From Mucilaginibacter sp. L196 (GTDB lineage Bacteria > Bacteroidota > Bacteroidia > Sphingobacteriales > Sphingobacteriaceae), in contig NZ_LMUO01000006.1 in the NCBI RefSeq assembly GCF_009765905.1, forward strand, positions 236,676-300,675: a DNA stretch of 64,000 bases, read 5' to 3'. The stretch's first letter is position 1; the number at the start of each line of letters is the position of its first letter. The notes beneath the pieces were generated by a model that had not been told where the DNA came from, did no database searches, and saw only the letters and a program-made list of their open reading frames with translations. Positions 17,363 to 25,871 of this stretch are shown here, piece after piece. The position numbers and the translations under genes are program-made.

Positions 17363-19480
17363 ATGAAGAAAACTGCCTTTTTATATGCACCCGCATTTTT
17401 AATTTGCAGCCACCTGTACGCCCAACAAATGAATATAAAAGCCCTTCCCTACCCACACACTAAAAAAGTTGATACTGTTGATACCTACTTCGGCACCCAG
17501 GTGCCTGACCCCTACCGATGGTTAGAAGACGACCGCGCCGAGGACACTAAAGAATGGGTTATAGCCGAGAATAAGGTGACTGAGAACTACCTTTCGCAAA
17601 TACCTTACCGCGAAGCCATACGCAAGCAGCTGGAAACTTTGTGGAACTATGCAAAATACAGCGCGCCATTTAAAGAAGGCAAATACAGTTATTTTTATAA
17701 GAACGATGGCCTGCAAAGTCAGGCAGTTTTATACCGCCAATTAGGCGATGGTGCACCCGAAATGTTTTTAGATCCCAACACATTCTCTAAAGACGGTACA
17801 ACATCCATGCAGGGCATCGACTTTACAAAAGATGGCAGCATGGCGGCCTATCAACTATCCGAAGGCGGTTCTGATTGGCGCAAGGTGATCATTATTAATA
17901 CTGCGGATAAAGGCACCGTTGGCGATACGCTGACCGATGTTAAATTCAGTGGAATAGCCTGGCATGGTAACGATGGCTTTTACTATAGCAGCTATGATAA
18001 CCCAAAAGAAGGCAGCCAGCTATCCGGCATGACAGATCATCACAAACTGTTCTACCATAAACTAGGCACACCACAAAGTACTGATAAGTTGATTTTTGGT
18101 GGCGATGCAACTCCACGTCGATATATTGGTGCTTATTTAACTGAAGATGAACGTTTTTTGGTGATCACCACCGCGAATACCACCACGGGTAACGAACTTT
18201 ATTTTCAAGATCTGAGCAAACCCGGCAACCCTATTGTTAATGTGGTTGATAATTTTGATAACGAGAATAGCATTATCTGCAATCAAGGCAGTATGCTTTA
18301 TATATTAACCAACCTGTATTCGCCATACTATAAATTGGTGACTGTTGATGCGTCCTCGCCAAAACCTATTTATTGGAAGGATTTGATCCCCCAAACTAAA
18401 AATGTGTTAACAGTAACCACCGGCGGAGGGAAGTTATTCGCGGAGTATCTAAAAGATGCTACCTCGTTAGTCGAACAATACAATATGGATGGCAAGCTGG
18501 AACGTACCATCGTCTTGCCATCAGTTGGTACCGCAAGCGGTTTCGGTGCCAAGATCGAGGAAAAGGAAGTGTACTATACCTTCACCAACTATGTTTATCC
18601 ATCCACTATATTTAAGTATGATATTGCGAGCGGACAATCAACCCTATATAAAAAATCAGGTGTGAAATTTGATCCGGAGCAGTACCAGTCTGAACAGGTT
18701 TTTTATCCATCAAAAGATGGAACCAAAATCCCGATGATCATTACCTTTAAAAAAGGAACGGCATTAAATGGTAAAAATCCATTGTTATTGTACGCCTATG
18801 GTGGTTTCGGGGTGAGCCTTACGCCTGCCTTCAGCACATCAAACATTATATTATTGGAACATGGCGGAATTTACGCCGTAGCCAATCTGCGTGGCGGCGG
18901 CGAGTATGGTGAAAAATGGCATAAACAAGGCACCAAGCTAAAAAAACAAAATGTATTTGATGATTTTATCGCTGCTGCGGAATACCTGATCAAACATAAA
19001 TACACTTCTAAAGATTACCTGGCTATTTCAGGCGGATCAAATGGTGGATTATTGATCGGCGCAATGATCACCCAACGCCCAGATCTATTTAAAGTCGCCT
19101 TCCCGGCAGTTGGTGTGTTAGACATGCTGCGCTACAACAAATTTACCGCAGGCGCAGGCTGGAGCTATGATTATGGCACAGCGGAAGATTCGCAGGAGAT
19201 GTTTGAATATCTATATAAGTATTCACCATACCACGCCTTAAAACCGGGTAATTTTCCGGCAGTCATGATAACCACCGGCGATCATGATGATCGTGTAGTA
19301 CCTGCCCATTCTTTCAAATTCGCGGCACGCTTGCAAGAAGATCAGCAAGGCCCTGCACCTGTACTCATCCGCATTGAAACCAAGGCAGGCCACGGCGCAG
19401 GCAAATCAACCGCGCAGGTAATTAATGAGCAGGCTGATAAATGGGCATTTATGTTTCAGAATATTGGGATAACCTGGTAA
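17363..19480 (+). CDS. Prolyl oligopeptidase, S9A family
   Basis: This serine peptidase cuts short peptides after proline. I place the start at the ATG at 17363, where a signal peptide begins (MKKTAFLYAPAFLICSHLYAQ); this gives 705 residues and an exported enzyme. A longer frame starts 27 codons earlier but has no support. The N-terminal segment PHTKKVDTVDTYFGTQVPDP and the propeller are followed by the hydrolase domain. The catalytic Ser is in ISGGSNGGLLIGA, Asp in TTGDHDDRVVPAHSFKFAA and His in KAGHGAGKST. All are intact and the length is normal. Confidence 0.94.
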   Translation: MKKTAFLYAPAFLICSHLYAQQMNIKALPYPHTKKVDTVDTYFGTQVPDPYRWLEDDRAEDTKEWVIAENKVTENYLSQIPYREAIRKQLETLWNYAKYSAPFKEGKYSYFYKNDGLQSQAVLYRQLGDGAPEMFLDPNTFSKDGTTSMQGIDFTKDGSMAAYQLSEGGSDWRKVIIINTADKGTVGDTLTDVKFSGIAWHGNDGFYYSSYDNPKEGSQLSGMTDHHKLFYHKLGTPQSTDKLIFGGDATPRRYIGAYLTEDERFLVITTANTTTGNELYFQDLSKPGNPIVNVVDNFDNENSIICNQGSMLYILTNLYSPYYKLVTVDASSPKPIYWKDLIPQTKNVLTVTTGGGKLFAEYLKDATSLVEQYNMDGKLERTIVLPSVGTASGFGAKIEEKEVYYTFTNYVYPSTIFKYDIASGQSTLYKKSGVKFDPEQYQSEQVFYPSKDGTKIPMIITFKKGTALNGKNPLLLYAYGGFGVSLTPAFSTSNIILLEHGGIYAVANLRGGGEYGEKWHKQGTKLKKQNVFDDFIAAAEYLIKHKYTSKDYLAISGGSNGGLLIGAMITQRPDLFKVAFPAVGVLDMLRYNKFTAGAGWSYDYGTAEDSQEMFEYLYKYSPYHALKPGNFPAVMITTGDHDDRVVPAHSFKFAARLQEDQQGPAPVLIRIETKAGHGAGKSTAQVINEQADKWAFMFQNIGITW

Positions 19481-19506
19481 AGGAAACACACATCTCAACC
19501 AACCGC

Positions 19507-19602
19507 GTCATTGCGAGGAACGAAGCAATCTCTACTTAGGAAGGGTCGGTCTTGCAAGTCTTCTCTGTATAGTATAGAGATTGCTTCGTTCCTCGCAATG
19601 AC
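19507..19602. repeat. REP-like hairpin, GCGAGGAACGAAGCAATC family
   Basis: The arms GTCATTGCGAGGAACGAAGC+AATCTCT and AGAGATTGCTTCGTTCCTCG+CAATGAC are perfectly complementary over 27 nt, separated by a 42-nt loop containing CTTGCAAG. It lies 26 nt after the prolyl oligopeptidase stop codon. Confidence 0.85.
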
Positions 19603-19653
19603 GCTCTAAGACAAGAAGAAATATTTTCGCTATCTTCACCTAAACCAATCAAT

Positions 19654-20214
19654 ATGTCGCCGTATTATTATTTACAGATCCTATTCTTCGCCTCCGAAGT
19701 AGCGCTACTAATTTTTAAGCGCTCAAAAAATAGCGGCGAAAAGAATAATAAAGACAGGCGATCTTTGCTGATCCTTTGGATAGTAATATTTCTTTGTTTT
19801 ACTATTGGCCCATATTCTTCTGCCTATCATATATGGGTACTGGGTGATTACACAATAATAGAATATATCGGCATGGCTATATGCATACTTGGCTTCGCCA
19901 TCCGGTGGGCGGCAGTTATACAACTGGGCAAAATGTTCACAGTTGATGTAACCATTACCGATGAACACAACCTAAAAACAACCGGACGGTACAAAATAGT
20001 AAGGCATCCTAGTTATTTGGGTTTGATAATGATTATTGCAGGGTTTGGCCTTTGTACTGATAGTTTACTTAGCTTCTTAATTATACTTATTCCATCATTT
20101 TGGGCAATCAATCACCGCATTAAGGTGGAAGAGCAAGTACTTATAGCCGAGTTCGGCGAACAATATATCAATTACAAAAAGCGGGTAAGCAAAATTATAC
20201 CGGGTATATTTTAG
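19654..20214 (+). CDS. Isoprenylcysteine carboxyl methyltransferase-family membrane protein
   Basis: The product has 186 residues and about five hydrophobic segments. The C-terminal part carries the ICMT-like signature GRYKIVRHPSYLGLIMIIAG, followed by EEQVLIAEFGEQYINYKKRV. These bind S-adenosylmethionine in family members. Bacterial homologues methylate varied small or membrane-linked substrates; the substrate here cannot be named. The stop codon abuts the 3' end of the convergent ctp gene with no gap. Confidence 0.85.
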   Translation: MSPYYYLQILFFASEVALLIFKRSKNSGEKNNKDRRSLLILWIVIFLCFTIGPYSSAYHIWVLGDYTIIEYIGMAICILGFAIRWAAVIQLGKMFTVDVTITDEHNLKTTGRYKIVRHPSYLGLIMIIAGFGLCTDSLLSFLIILIPSFWAINHRIKVEEQVLIAEFGEQYINYKKRVSKIIPGIF

Positions 20215-21960
20215 CTATTCGCCATCATCGTCGTCATCGCTGTCAGCATCTGCCTTTTTCGCGGCAGCTAGCGCGGTTGCCGTAATGGGTTTACCAATTA
20301 CTTTATACTGGCCTTCACCTTTTATAATAGAATCAAGCTGCATTTTATCCTGCATGGTTTTTACGGCTTGCGCAATGTCCTTATCGTACTTAAAGTTAGT
20401 TTCATAACGGCCACGCTGAAAATAATAACGGGAAGTTATCTCGTTTTCCAACACTTGTTTTATTTCATCCTTATGCAATTGCAGGTCGTTACTTTTGGTT
20501 GCCAATAGCTTCGCTTTCAAGTTGTCGTACTCAGGCTGTAGGGCGCTAAATTGCTTGTCCTTTGTTGCCTCATCCTTCATTTGGTCGAGTGCTTTTTCGG
20601 CAGGGCTGTTGTAGCTGTAATTTTTATTCGACAAGTATTTTACAAAATCGTCATAATCCGCATCTGACATGGCAAAAACATGTGCATCAGCTATTTTAGC
20701 ATGGGTTTCGCGGTAATGTGTGGCGTAGTCAAATATCAGCAGCTTACCCAACAGGCTTTGGGTAATGGTAGCAAAATGCTCCTGCTTCATAAAAATATCA
20801 GGATATATGCCACCACCATCATAAACTGAGCGGCCATCTTTGGTTTTAAACTCGTGCATTAGCGAGTCCGCAACTTTAACAACGCTGCCATCATCCTTAC
20901 GGTGGGTATAATCAAGCGCCTGTATGCACCTGCCCGATGGCACGTAATATTTAGCGATAGTAATTTTAACTAAACTATTGTAAGGCAACGAGAATGTTTG
21001 TTGTACCAACCCTTTACCAAAACTACGCTGACCAATAATAACTGCACGATCAAGATCCTGCAACGAACCGGCAACAATTTCTGATGCTGATGCTGAATGA
21101 CTGTTAACCAAAACAACCAAGGGCAAATTAGGCTCCAAAGGTGCATTAACAGTGGAATAGGTAATATCCTTTTCCTTTATTTTCCCTTTTTGTGATACGA
21201 TTTCGGTTCCCTTCGGCACAAAAAGATTAACGATTTTTACAGCTTCCTGCAAAATACCGCCGCCATTTGAGCGAAGATCAAGAATAATACCGTTAGGATT
21301 ATTCTTTTTCAATTCCACCAATGCATTGGTTACTTCATCACCGGAGTTCTCCAAAAACCTGTCCAACTTAATATAGCCCACATTGCCTGATACCATACCA
21401 TAGTAAGAAACATTAGGTTGTTTAATCTCGTCGCGCACCAGGTCTTTTTCAACCGGGGCATCATCACCTCTTTTTACCAGCAATTTTATAAGAGCGCCTT
21501 TTGATCCTTTTAAAAGCAGGCTTACCTCATCGCTATTTTTGCTGGTTAAGTTAATACCGTTTATTTTAACAATCTGGTCGCCGGGGCGTATATCCGCTTT
21601 TTGAGCCGGGAACCCGTCGAATACCTCCGATACATAAACATTGTTATTTCTTGAGAATATACCCGCACCTACGCCGCCATATTGTGTACTTACATAGTTC
21701 AGCTTATAATTCTCAATCTCCGATTCAGGGACGAATTCGGTATATGGGTCCAAACCATCCAACATGGCATCAACCCCGGTCTTGATCATTTTAGATGAGT
21801 TGATATCATCTACATAATTCAAATTAACCTCTTTATATAAAGATGCGAAAACATCCAGGTTTTTAGATACCTGGAACAAATCATCGCTAAAACCCCAAAA
21901 ACCAATGGCCAGCACTGATACACCGGCACCCAACAACAGCTTTTTATAATTCTTTTTCAT
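20215..21960 (-). CDS. C-terminal processing protease, S41A (CtpA/Prc type)
   Basis: This periplasmic serine protease recognises hydrophobic C-termini through a PDZ domain. It has 581 residues: a membrane anchor or signal segment at about 7-23, a PDZ domain at about 95-170 (GGVGAGIFSRNNNVYVSEVF, GDQIVKINGINL) and the S41 core. The catalytic Ser is in NSHSASASEIVAGSLQD and the Lys in GQRSFGKGLVQQTFSLPY. A helical C-terminal extension ends in an Asp-rich tail. The gene is preceded by a GAGATTTGAGA palindrome and abuts the methyltransferase gene. Confidence 0.94.
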   Translation of the reverse strand: MKKNYKKLLLGAGVSVLAIGFWGFSDDLFQVSKNLDVFASLYKEVNLNYVDDINSSKMIKTGVDAMLDGLDPYTEFVPESEIENYKLNYVSTQYGGVGAGIFSRNNNVYVSEVFDGFPAQKADIRPGDQIVKINGINLTSKNSDEVSLLLKGSKGALIKLLVKRGDDAPVEKDLVRDEIKQPNVSYYGMVSGNVGYIKLDRFLENSGDEVTNALVELKKNNPNGIILDLRSNGGGILQEAVKIVNLFVPKGTEIVSQKGKIKEKDITYSTVNAPLEPNLPLVVLVNSHSASASEIVAGSLQDLDRAVIIGQRSFGKGLVQQTFSLPYNSLVKITIAKYYVPSGRCIQALDYTHRKDDGSVVKVADSLMHEFKTKDGRSVYDGGGIYPDIFMKQEHFATITQSLLGKLLIFDYATHYRETHAKIADAHVFAMSDADYDDFVKYLSNKNYSYNSPAEKALDQMKDEATKDKQFSALQPEYDNLKAKLLATKSNDLQLHKDEIKQVLENEITSRYYFQRGRYETNFKYDKDIAQAVKTMQDKMQLDSIIKGEGQYKVIGKPITATALAAAKKADADSDDDDDGE

Positions 21961-21964
21961 TTAG

Positions 21965-22153
21965 ATATGAGATTTGAGACGTAAGATTTGAGATATAAAA
22001 TCTAAAATCGCTAACTCAATAATATGTACGGTAAATTATAAAAATAAGTATAAGGTTTGGAATATAGATACTAGCTTGAGATGTTAGATTAAGATTTTTA
22101 CAATCATCCAACCGAAGTTGTCTCTTGTCTCAAATCTCCCATCTCAAATCTCT
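21965..22153. repeat. Palindromic GAGATTTGAGA repeat
   Basis: The left arm (21965-22002) repeats GAGATTTGAGAC and AAGATTTGAGA; the right arm (about 22118-22153) reads GTCTCAAATCTCCCATCTCA and continues AATCTC. The arms are complementary and enclose about 115 nt. It fills the gap between the CsbD-like and ctp genes. Confidence 0.7.
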
Positions 22154-22154
22154 T

Positions 22155-22370
22155 TTACAGCCTGTTATTATCAATATTTACCAACGCTTTTTTCAAAGTA
22201 AAAACCACATATTCCCTTTTACGGTTAACCAGTTGCATAAGTTTATTGATAAGGGTTTCTTCCTGTCCCTCGGTATACTGCAACTGTTCGTCGGTTAAAT
22301 GGTTATATTTACGCTGAATTTTAATTTTTACCCTCGACCATTCCTGGTTTGATATACTGATCTCTGCCAT
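22155..22370 (-). CDS. CsbD-like small protein
   Basis: I place the start at the ATG at 22370, giving 71 residues; the 33 residues that could precede it look like translated leader. The pattern QEWSRVKIKIQRKYNHLTDE followed by QLQYTEGQEETLINKLMQL matches CsbD-family stress proteins (W-x-x-x-K-x-K, then LT-x-x-x-L-x-Y-x-x-G-x-x-x-x-L). The molecular function of the family is unknown. It is charged, soluble and probably cytoplasmic. Confidence 0.7.
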   Translation of the reverse strand: MAEISISNQEWSRVKIKIQRKYNHLTDEQLQYTEGQEETLINKLMQLVNRKREYVVFTLKKALVNIDNNRL

Positions 22371-22498
22371 GTTATATATTTTCAACAAAAATATAAAAAA
22401 TACGTTCTCCCTTAAGTCAAATTTTTTTTGCCCGATAATGGTTAAACCATTCGCAATCATTTGCATCAAACCACGTTATTAACAAAACTAAAAAACCT

Positions 22499-23080
22499 AT
22501 GAAAAAGTATGTACTAAGTTTAGCAATACTAATAGCATTCAGCATTAGTGCTAAAGCACAATTTAGCCTCGGCATCAAGGCCGGGCCTAATTTCTCAAGC
22601 ATCAATACCGATAATCTGCATGAATCAACCTTAGCCGGTTTCCAGGCAGGTGTATTTGCCCGCTTCGGTACAGGGTTATATTTACAACCCGAAGCATACC
22701 TGGGCAGCAGTGGTGGCAAATTCGATTCTAACGACAATAGCGATGACTTTAGTGGCAAGGTGAGGTTTACTACCCTTAACGTTCCATTGCTGTTGGGCGA
22801 ATCATTTGGTACAAGCAATATGAATTTCAGGATCATGGCCGGCCCGGTATATTCTTATCTTTTAAATACTGACAAAAGCTTTTCAGCTAATGTTGATGGA
22901 GCTTATGCAGATTTTGGGCATTATAACAATAGTACATTAGGTTACCAGGTAGGTGCCGGTGTTGATGTTGGCGCGGCAACTGTTGATTTACGTTATGAAG
23001 GCGGGTTAAGTAAATTGAATAGTGATTATGGCCAGCGGGCGAATATATGGTCGTTGAGTGTTGGGTTTAAGATATTGTAA
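22499..23080 (+). CDS. Outer-membrane beta-barrel protein, PorT-like
   Basis: The product has 193 residues with a signal peptide (MKKYVLSLAILIAFSISAKA). The mature part starts QFSLGIKAGPNFSSI, the usual first strand of small Bacteroidetes barrels. Repeated amphipathic strands follow (FMAGPVYSYLL-like, YQVGAGVDVG, VDLRYEGGL), and it ends in SLSVGFKIL. The function is unknown; small barrels of this type are common and often species-specific. A strong terminator follows. Confidence 0.85.
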   Translation: MKKYVLSLAILIAFSISAKAQFSLGIKAGPNFSSINTDNLHESTLAGFQAGVFARFGTGLYLQPEAYLGSSGGKFDSNDNSDDFSGKVRFTTLNVPLLLGESFGTSNMNFRIMAGPVYSYLLNTDKSFSANVDGAYADFGHYNNSTLGYQVGAGVDVGAATVDLRYEGGLSKLNSDYGQRANIWSLSVGFKIL

Positions 23081-23101
23081 TTACTTGTGATAAAAGAATT
23101 A

Positions 23102-23132
23102 AAGGCTATTGCGAAAGCAATGGCCTTTTTTA
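23102..23132 (+). terminator. Terminator after the PorT-like gene
   Basis: GGCTATTGC-gaaa-GCAATGGCC forms a nine-pair stem with one G-T pair and a GAAA loop, followed by TTTTTTAT. Confidence 0.85.
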
Positions 23133-23136
23133 TTTG

Positions 23137-23216
23137 CCATTGCGAGGAAAGAAGCAATCGCAAGGAAGCAAATCTAACTATGCAAAGTTCGCGATTGCTT
23201 CTTTCCTCGCAATGAC
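23137..23216. repeat. REP-like hairpin, GCGAGGAA family
   Basis: The arms CCATTGCGAGGAAAGAAGCA+ATCGC and GCGATTGCTTCTTTCCTCGC+AATGAC are complementary. Both arms carry the same change (GAAAG instead of GAACG), so the arms have changed together. Confidence 0.8.
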
Positions 23217-23263
23217 AAGAATAAAATATGCTATTATTTTTTTGAACAAAAAAGCCTATAAAA

Positions 23264-23293
23264 CAAGTAAGACCTCCTGATGGGCAGGAGGCC
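23264..23293 (-). terminator. Probable terminator of the tRNA-like transcript
   Basis: On the minus strand GCCTCCTG-CCCAT-CAGGAGGT forms a stem, followed at a distance by T-rich sequence (ACTTGTTTTATAGGCTTTTTTG). It lies about 40 nt past the 3' end of the second tRNA-like gene. Confidence 0.55.
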
Positions 23294-23330
23294 TTTACTA
23301 ACCAATTATAAACCTAAATTATGAGAAGAG

Positions 23331-23446
23331 CTGTAGGAGAAGGAATCGAACCTCCACAGAGTGGTTATTCTTATTGCTAAGAGTTTCCCATGATCTCCGC
23401 CACCGCGACAAGGAGGTGTGTCTGCCAAAAATTTCACCATCCTACA
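23331..23446 (-). tRNA. Class II tRNA-like gene, anticodon loop TTGTCGC (GTC), extended variable arm
   Basis: A full cloverleaf can be drawn. The acceptor is TGTAGGA/TCCTACA (seven pairs), with G as base 73 and no encoded CCA. The D arm (GTG...CAC with GG in the loop) is of tRNA-Leu style. The anticodon stem is CCTCC/GGTGG with one T-T mismatch around TTGTCGC, so the anticodon is GTC (23407-23409). The variable arm is 44 nt with stems CGGAG/CTCTG, TGG/CCA and TCTTA-GCAA-TAAGA. The T arm is GGAGG-TTCGATT-CCTTC. GTC would be an Asp anticodon, yet tRNA-Asp is class I. The Leu-like D arm with G73 and so long a variable arm fits no standard tRNA that I know. Confidence 0.7.
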
Positions 23447-23471
23447 GGATAAAATTACCGCCAGGTAATTG

Positions 23472-23583
23472 CTGTTGGGGAAGGATTCGAACCTCCACAG
23501 AGTAGTTAGCCCGCTTCGGGTTTTCTATGATCTCCGCCACCGGGACAAGGAGGTGTGTCTGCCAAAAATTTCACCACCCAACA
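23472..23583 (-). tRNA. Class II tRNA-like gene, anticodon loop TTGTCCC (GTC), extended variable arm
   Basis: This is the upstream member of the pair, 25 nt from its sister; the spacer has an AATTACC/GGTAATT hairpin. The acceptor is TGTTGGG/CCCAACA. It differs from the sister at base-paired positions on both sides, so pairing is kept. The variable arm is 40 nt: CGGAG/CTCTG is the same, TAG/CTA replaces TGG/CCA, and CCCG-AAG-CGGG replaces the distal stem. The ATCA bulge is kept. The anticodon loop TTGTCCC gives GTC (23544-23546) with C at position 37, unusual for a decoding tRNA. The T arm GGAGG-TTCGAAT-CCTTC is normal. A role outside translation is possible. Confidence 0.7.
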
Positions 23584-23736
23584 TTATGTTTTGTTTTGAA
23601 AGAACGTTTGCAATTGGTTATTTGCTTGTTACAAATCTAATAGACCCATCAATTTCTTGCAAATATTTCAACAATAATATTTTATTTTTAGTTTTATTTT
23701 AATTAAACTTGTATATTAGTATAGAATTTAAAATTT

Positions 23737-24213
23737 ATGACCCACAGAAAAGCCCAAAATTTAGAAATTGATAATCTTGACATTCAGATTTTATCGATTT
23801 TAATGAAGAATGCAACCACTCCGTACACGGAAATTGCAAAGGAGTTGATCGTTTCGGGCGGAACAATCCATGTGCGCATGAAAAAGTTGGAAGAGATGGG
23901 TGTGATAAAAGGTGCCACATTAGAGGTTGATCCCCAAAAACTTGGATATGATATAACGGCCTTTCTGGGTATTTACCTGGAAAAAGGCTCACAGTACAAC
24001 GAGGCCGTAAAACAGCTAAAAGCCGTAAAGGAAATAGTAGAGCTGCATTACACCACCGGCAGCTGGAGTATCTTCGCGAAAATTGTTTGTCACGATACCA
24101 CCCACCTGCGCGAAATACTGAATGAGCACATACAAGGCATAACCGGCGTACAACGCACGGAAACGTTTATATCTTTAGAAGAAAGCATTAAAAGACAGAT
24201 AACTTTGGAATAA
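23737..24213 (+). CDS. Lrp/AsnC-family transcription regulator
   Basis: The 158-residue product has an N-terminal winged helix (IDNLDIQILSILMKNATTPY, TEIAKELIVSGGTIHVRMKK, LEEMGVIKGATL) and a C-terminal RAM/ACT-like ligand domain (about 70-150) that in the family binds amino acids and drives oligomer formation. The target is unknown; no amino-acid gene is adjacent. A strong terminator follows. Confidence 0.93.
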   Translation: MTHRKAQNLEIDNLDIQILSILMKNATTPYTEIAKELIVSGGTIHVRMKKLEEMGVIKGATLEVDPQKLGYDITAFLGIYLEKGSQYNEAVKQLKAVKEIVELHYTTGSWSIFAKIVCHDTTHLREILNEHIQGITGVQRTETFISLEESIKRQITLE

Positions 24214-24238
24214 AAATTTACTTAAATTGACATTTGAA

Positions 24239-24266
24239 AGCCACGTTAGATAACGTGGCTTTTTTG
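24239..24266 (+). terminator. Terminator after the Lrp/AsnC gene
   Basis: AGCCACGTT-AGAT-AACGTGGCT forms a nine-pair stem followed by TTTTTGTTTTT. Confidence 0.9.
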
Positions 24267-24294
24267 TTTTTATTCGGAGAATCTTTAATAGACC

Positions 24295-24389
24295 GTCATT
24301 GCGAGGAACGAAGCAATCTCTATACTGTACAGAGCGGATTTGCAAGTTGGAATGTCCTAAGTAAAGATTGCTTCGTTCCTCGCAATGAC
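24295..24389. repeat. REP-like hairpin, GCGAGGAACGAAGCAATC family
   Basis: The arms GTCATTGCGAGGAACGAAGC+AATCT and AGATTGCTTCGTTCCTCGCA+ATGAC are complementary. The loop contains ACAGAGCGGATTTGCAAG, a word also partly present in the member at 26986-27082. It lies between convergent genes. Confidence 0.85.
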
Positions 24390-24443
24390 TGTCAGTTTGA
24401 GATTTCAGCCCATGGCGGTATTTTCCGTACCATTTTTAATCGC

Positions 24444-25871
24444 TCAATCCACCCACAACACCGAGTTTCCGGTATGCTCTGCATTTTGCTCCCAGAATTT
24501 ATTGCCGGGATCTATGATCCAATTATTGCCATCGACGATAAACTTATACAATTGTTTGCCGGGTTTTAGCCACATGCTGATGACCCACTCATCGCCTTTG
24601 TGCTCCATGGTATAGCCGTAATGGTCCCAGGTGTTAAAAGTGCCTGACAGGCTCACACTGCGCGCGCTTGCATAGCCTTTTAAACGAAAAGTGTGGTTAG
24701 GGCCAACCGTAATCAATGAATTGGTTTCGCCTTTAAAACGCGCCGTATGCGGATTGGTGGGGTCAACCATCCATTGCCCGTCAACAATAAATTTATACTG
24801 GTAATTTCCGGCTGCAAAAACGCGGGTATATATCCAGGCATTGCCAACGCGCTTCATTAACAATTCATCGGGCACCCAATTGTTAAAATCGCCGGCCACG
24901 TAAACATGTTTGGCGTTTTCAAAGCCGCTCAACCTGAAGCTAACGGTGGCACCCAAGTTTAACACCGAATTTTTATTACCGGATACATCCTTGCTGGTTA
25001 ATCTATTGTCCGGGTCGGTAATAGGGTTACCATCTACCAGAAAGCGGTACAGGTGCATGCCGTCGTGCAGATATAAATTGAGTTGCCAGCCATCATGCCC
25101 GGGTTCCATAATCAGTTGGTTGGGGTTCCAGTTATTAAAGCTGCCAATTACTACCACCCGGTGGGCATTGCCGTACCCGGTGAGCTTAAATGTGAAATTA
25201 TAGCGGTAATAAACAGAATTAATGTTCCCTATGCCATCACCCCGGTGCAGGTTGTTGTTGTCATCTATAGCCCAATTACCATCAAAAATATATTTGTATT
25301 CGTAAGCACCGGGTTCCAGCTTTACATCTTTGATCCAGCCGCTATCGGTTTTAAGCATTAAACCCTTTAACGTGCTCCAGTCGTTAAAACTACCCGAGAG
25401 CATCACCCGTTTGGCGTTTGATCTGCCGGGGACGAAGAAACGTGTTAGCCCGTTGGGTAACTCATGCACGGTAACACGGGCAAAGTTATTTACACCATAC
25501 ACTTCCACCGGATAGCCAGGCCTGAAGGGGATCTGGTTTTGCTGAATTACGGCAAACGCCTTTCCGGGTGGTACACTAGTTAAAGGCCGGTCAATACGGA
25601 GCTTATTTCCGGGCATCAGCACCGTATTCCACCCTGCTTTCTGCAATGCCTGGTAATTACCGTTCTTAATGTTTCTGATCTCCGGGTTGGCAACGCCGGC
25701 ATTAGTAAGTAAACTATCTAACGCGTCGTCGGGCCGATTAAGATCAAGCAGTAAGATAATATGGTCATAGCTTTTCACCTGATTACCCGGCCGCTGTGCA
25801 TAGCCATCTACGCAGGCTCCTGATAACCATAACAGCGTCAGTAATGAAATAATATATTTTAACCTGTCCAT
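24444..25871 (-). CDS. Secreted protein with four tandem glycogen-binding-like (AMPK1-CBM) domains
   Basis: The 475-residue product has an N-terminal export signal (MDRLKYIISLLTLLWLSGAC; the Cys may be lipidated). After about 140 residues of unrecognised sequence come four copies of a domain of about 80 residues. Each has the pattern V-x-x-x-G-x-F-N-x-W (SGSFNDWS, IGSFNNWN, AGDFNNWV, SGTFNTWD) and ends in YKFIVDGxW and DPxNP-type turns (YKYIFDGNW, YRFLVDGNP, YKFIVDGQW, YKFIVDGNN). The fold binds alpha-glucans in AMPK and starch enzymes, but no catalytic domain is present. The start codon directly follows the aspartyl protease stop, so the two are cotranscribed. Confidence 0.82.
   Translation of the reverse strand: MDRLKYIISLLTLLWLSGACVDGYAQRPGNQVKSYDHIILLLDLNRPDDALDSLLTNAGVANPEIRNIKNGNYQALQKAGWNTVLMPGNKLRIDRPLTSVPPGKAFAVIQQNQIPFRPGYPVEVYGVNNFARVTVHELPNGLTRFFVPGRSNAKRVMLSGSFNDWSTLKGLMLKTDSGWIKDVKLEPGAYEYKYIFDGNWAIDDNNNLHRGDGIGNINSVYYRYNFTFKLTGYGNAHRVVVIGSFNNWNPNQLIMEPGHDGWQLNLYLHDGMHLYRFLVDGNPITDPDNRLTSKDVSGNKNSVLNLGATVSFRLSGFENAKHVYVAGDFNNWVPDELLMKRVGNAWIYTRVFAAGNYQYKFIVDGQWMVDPTNPHTARFKGETNSLITVGPNHTFRLKGYASARSVSLSGTFNTWDHYGYTMEHKGDEWVISMWLKPGKQLYKFIVDGNNWIIDPGNKFWEQNAEHTGNSVLWVD

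Larger units (their letters stand above)
23081..23736. other. Gene gap with terminators, REP hairpin and two tRNA-like genes
   Basis: In order, this gap holds a terminator (23102-23132), a REP-like hairpin (23137-23216), a minus-strand terminator (23264-23293), two tRNA-like genes (23331-23446 and 23472-23583) and the A/T-rich promoter region of the Lrp-type gene. A short open frame running through the second tRNA-like gene is not credible as protein. Confidence 0.6.

Noticed and set aside
23331..23583. Ordinary tRNA-Leu or tRNA-Ser genes
   Set aside because: The anticodon loop reads GTC, base 73 is G with a Leu-like D arm, and the variable arm is about twice the normal length.
23469..23702. 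A 77-codon open frame on the plus strand
   Set aside because: It runs through the tRNA-like gene and its upstream region; its sequence is dictated by the RNA structure and it has no promoter or protein-like pattern.
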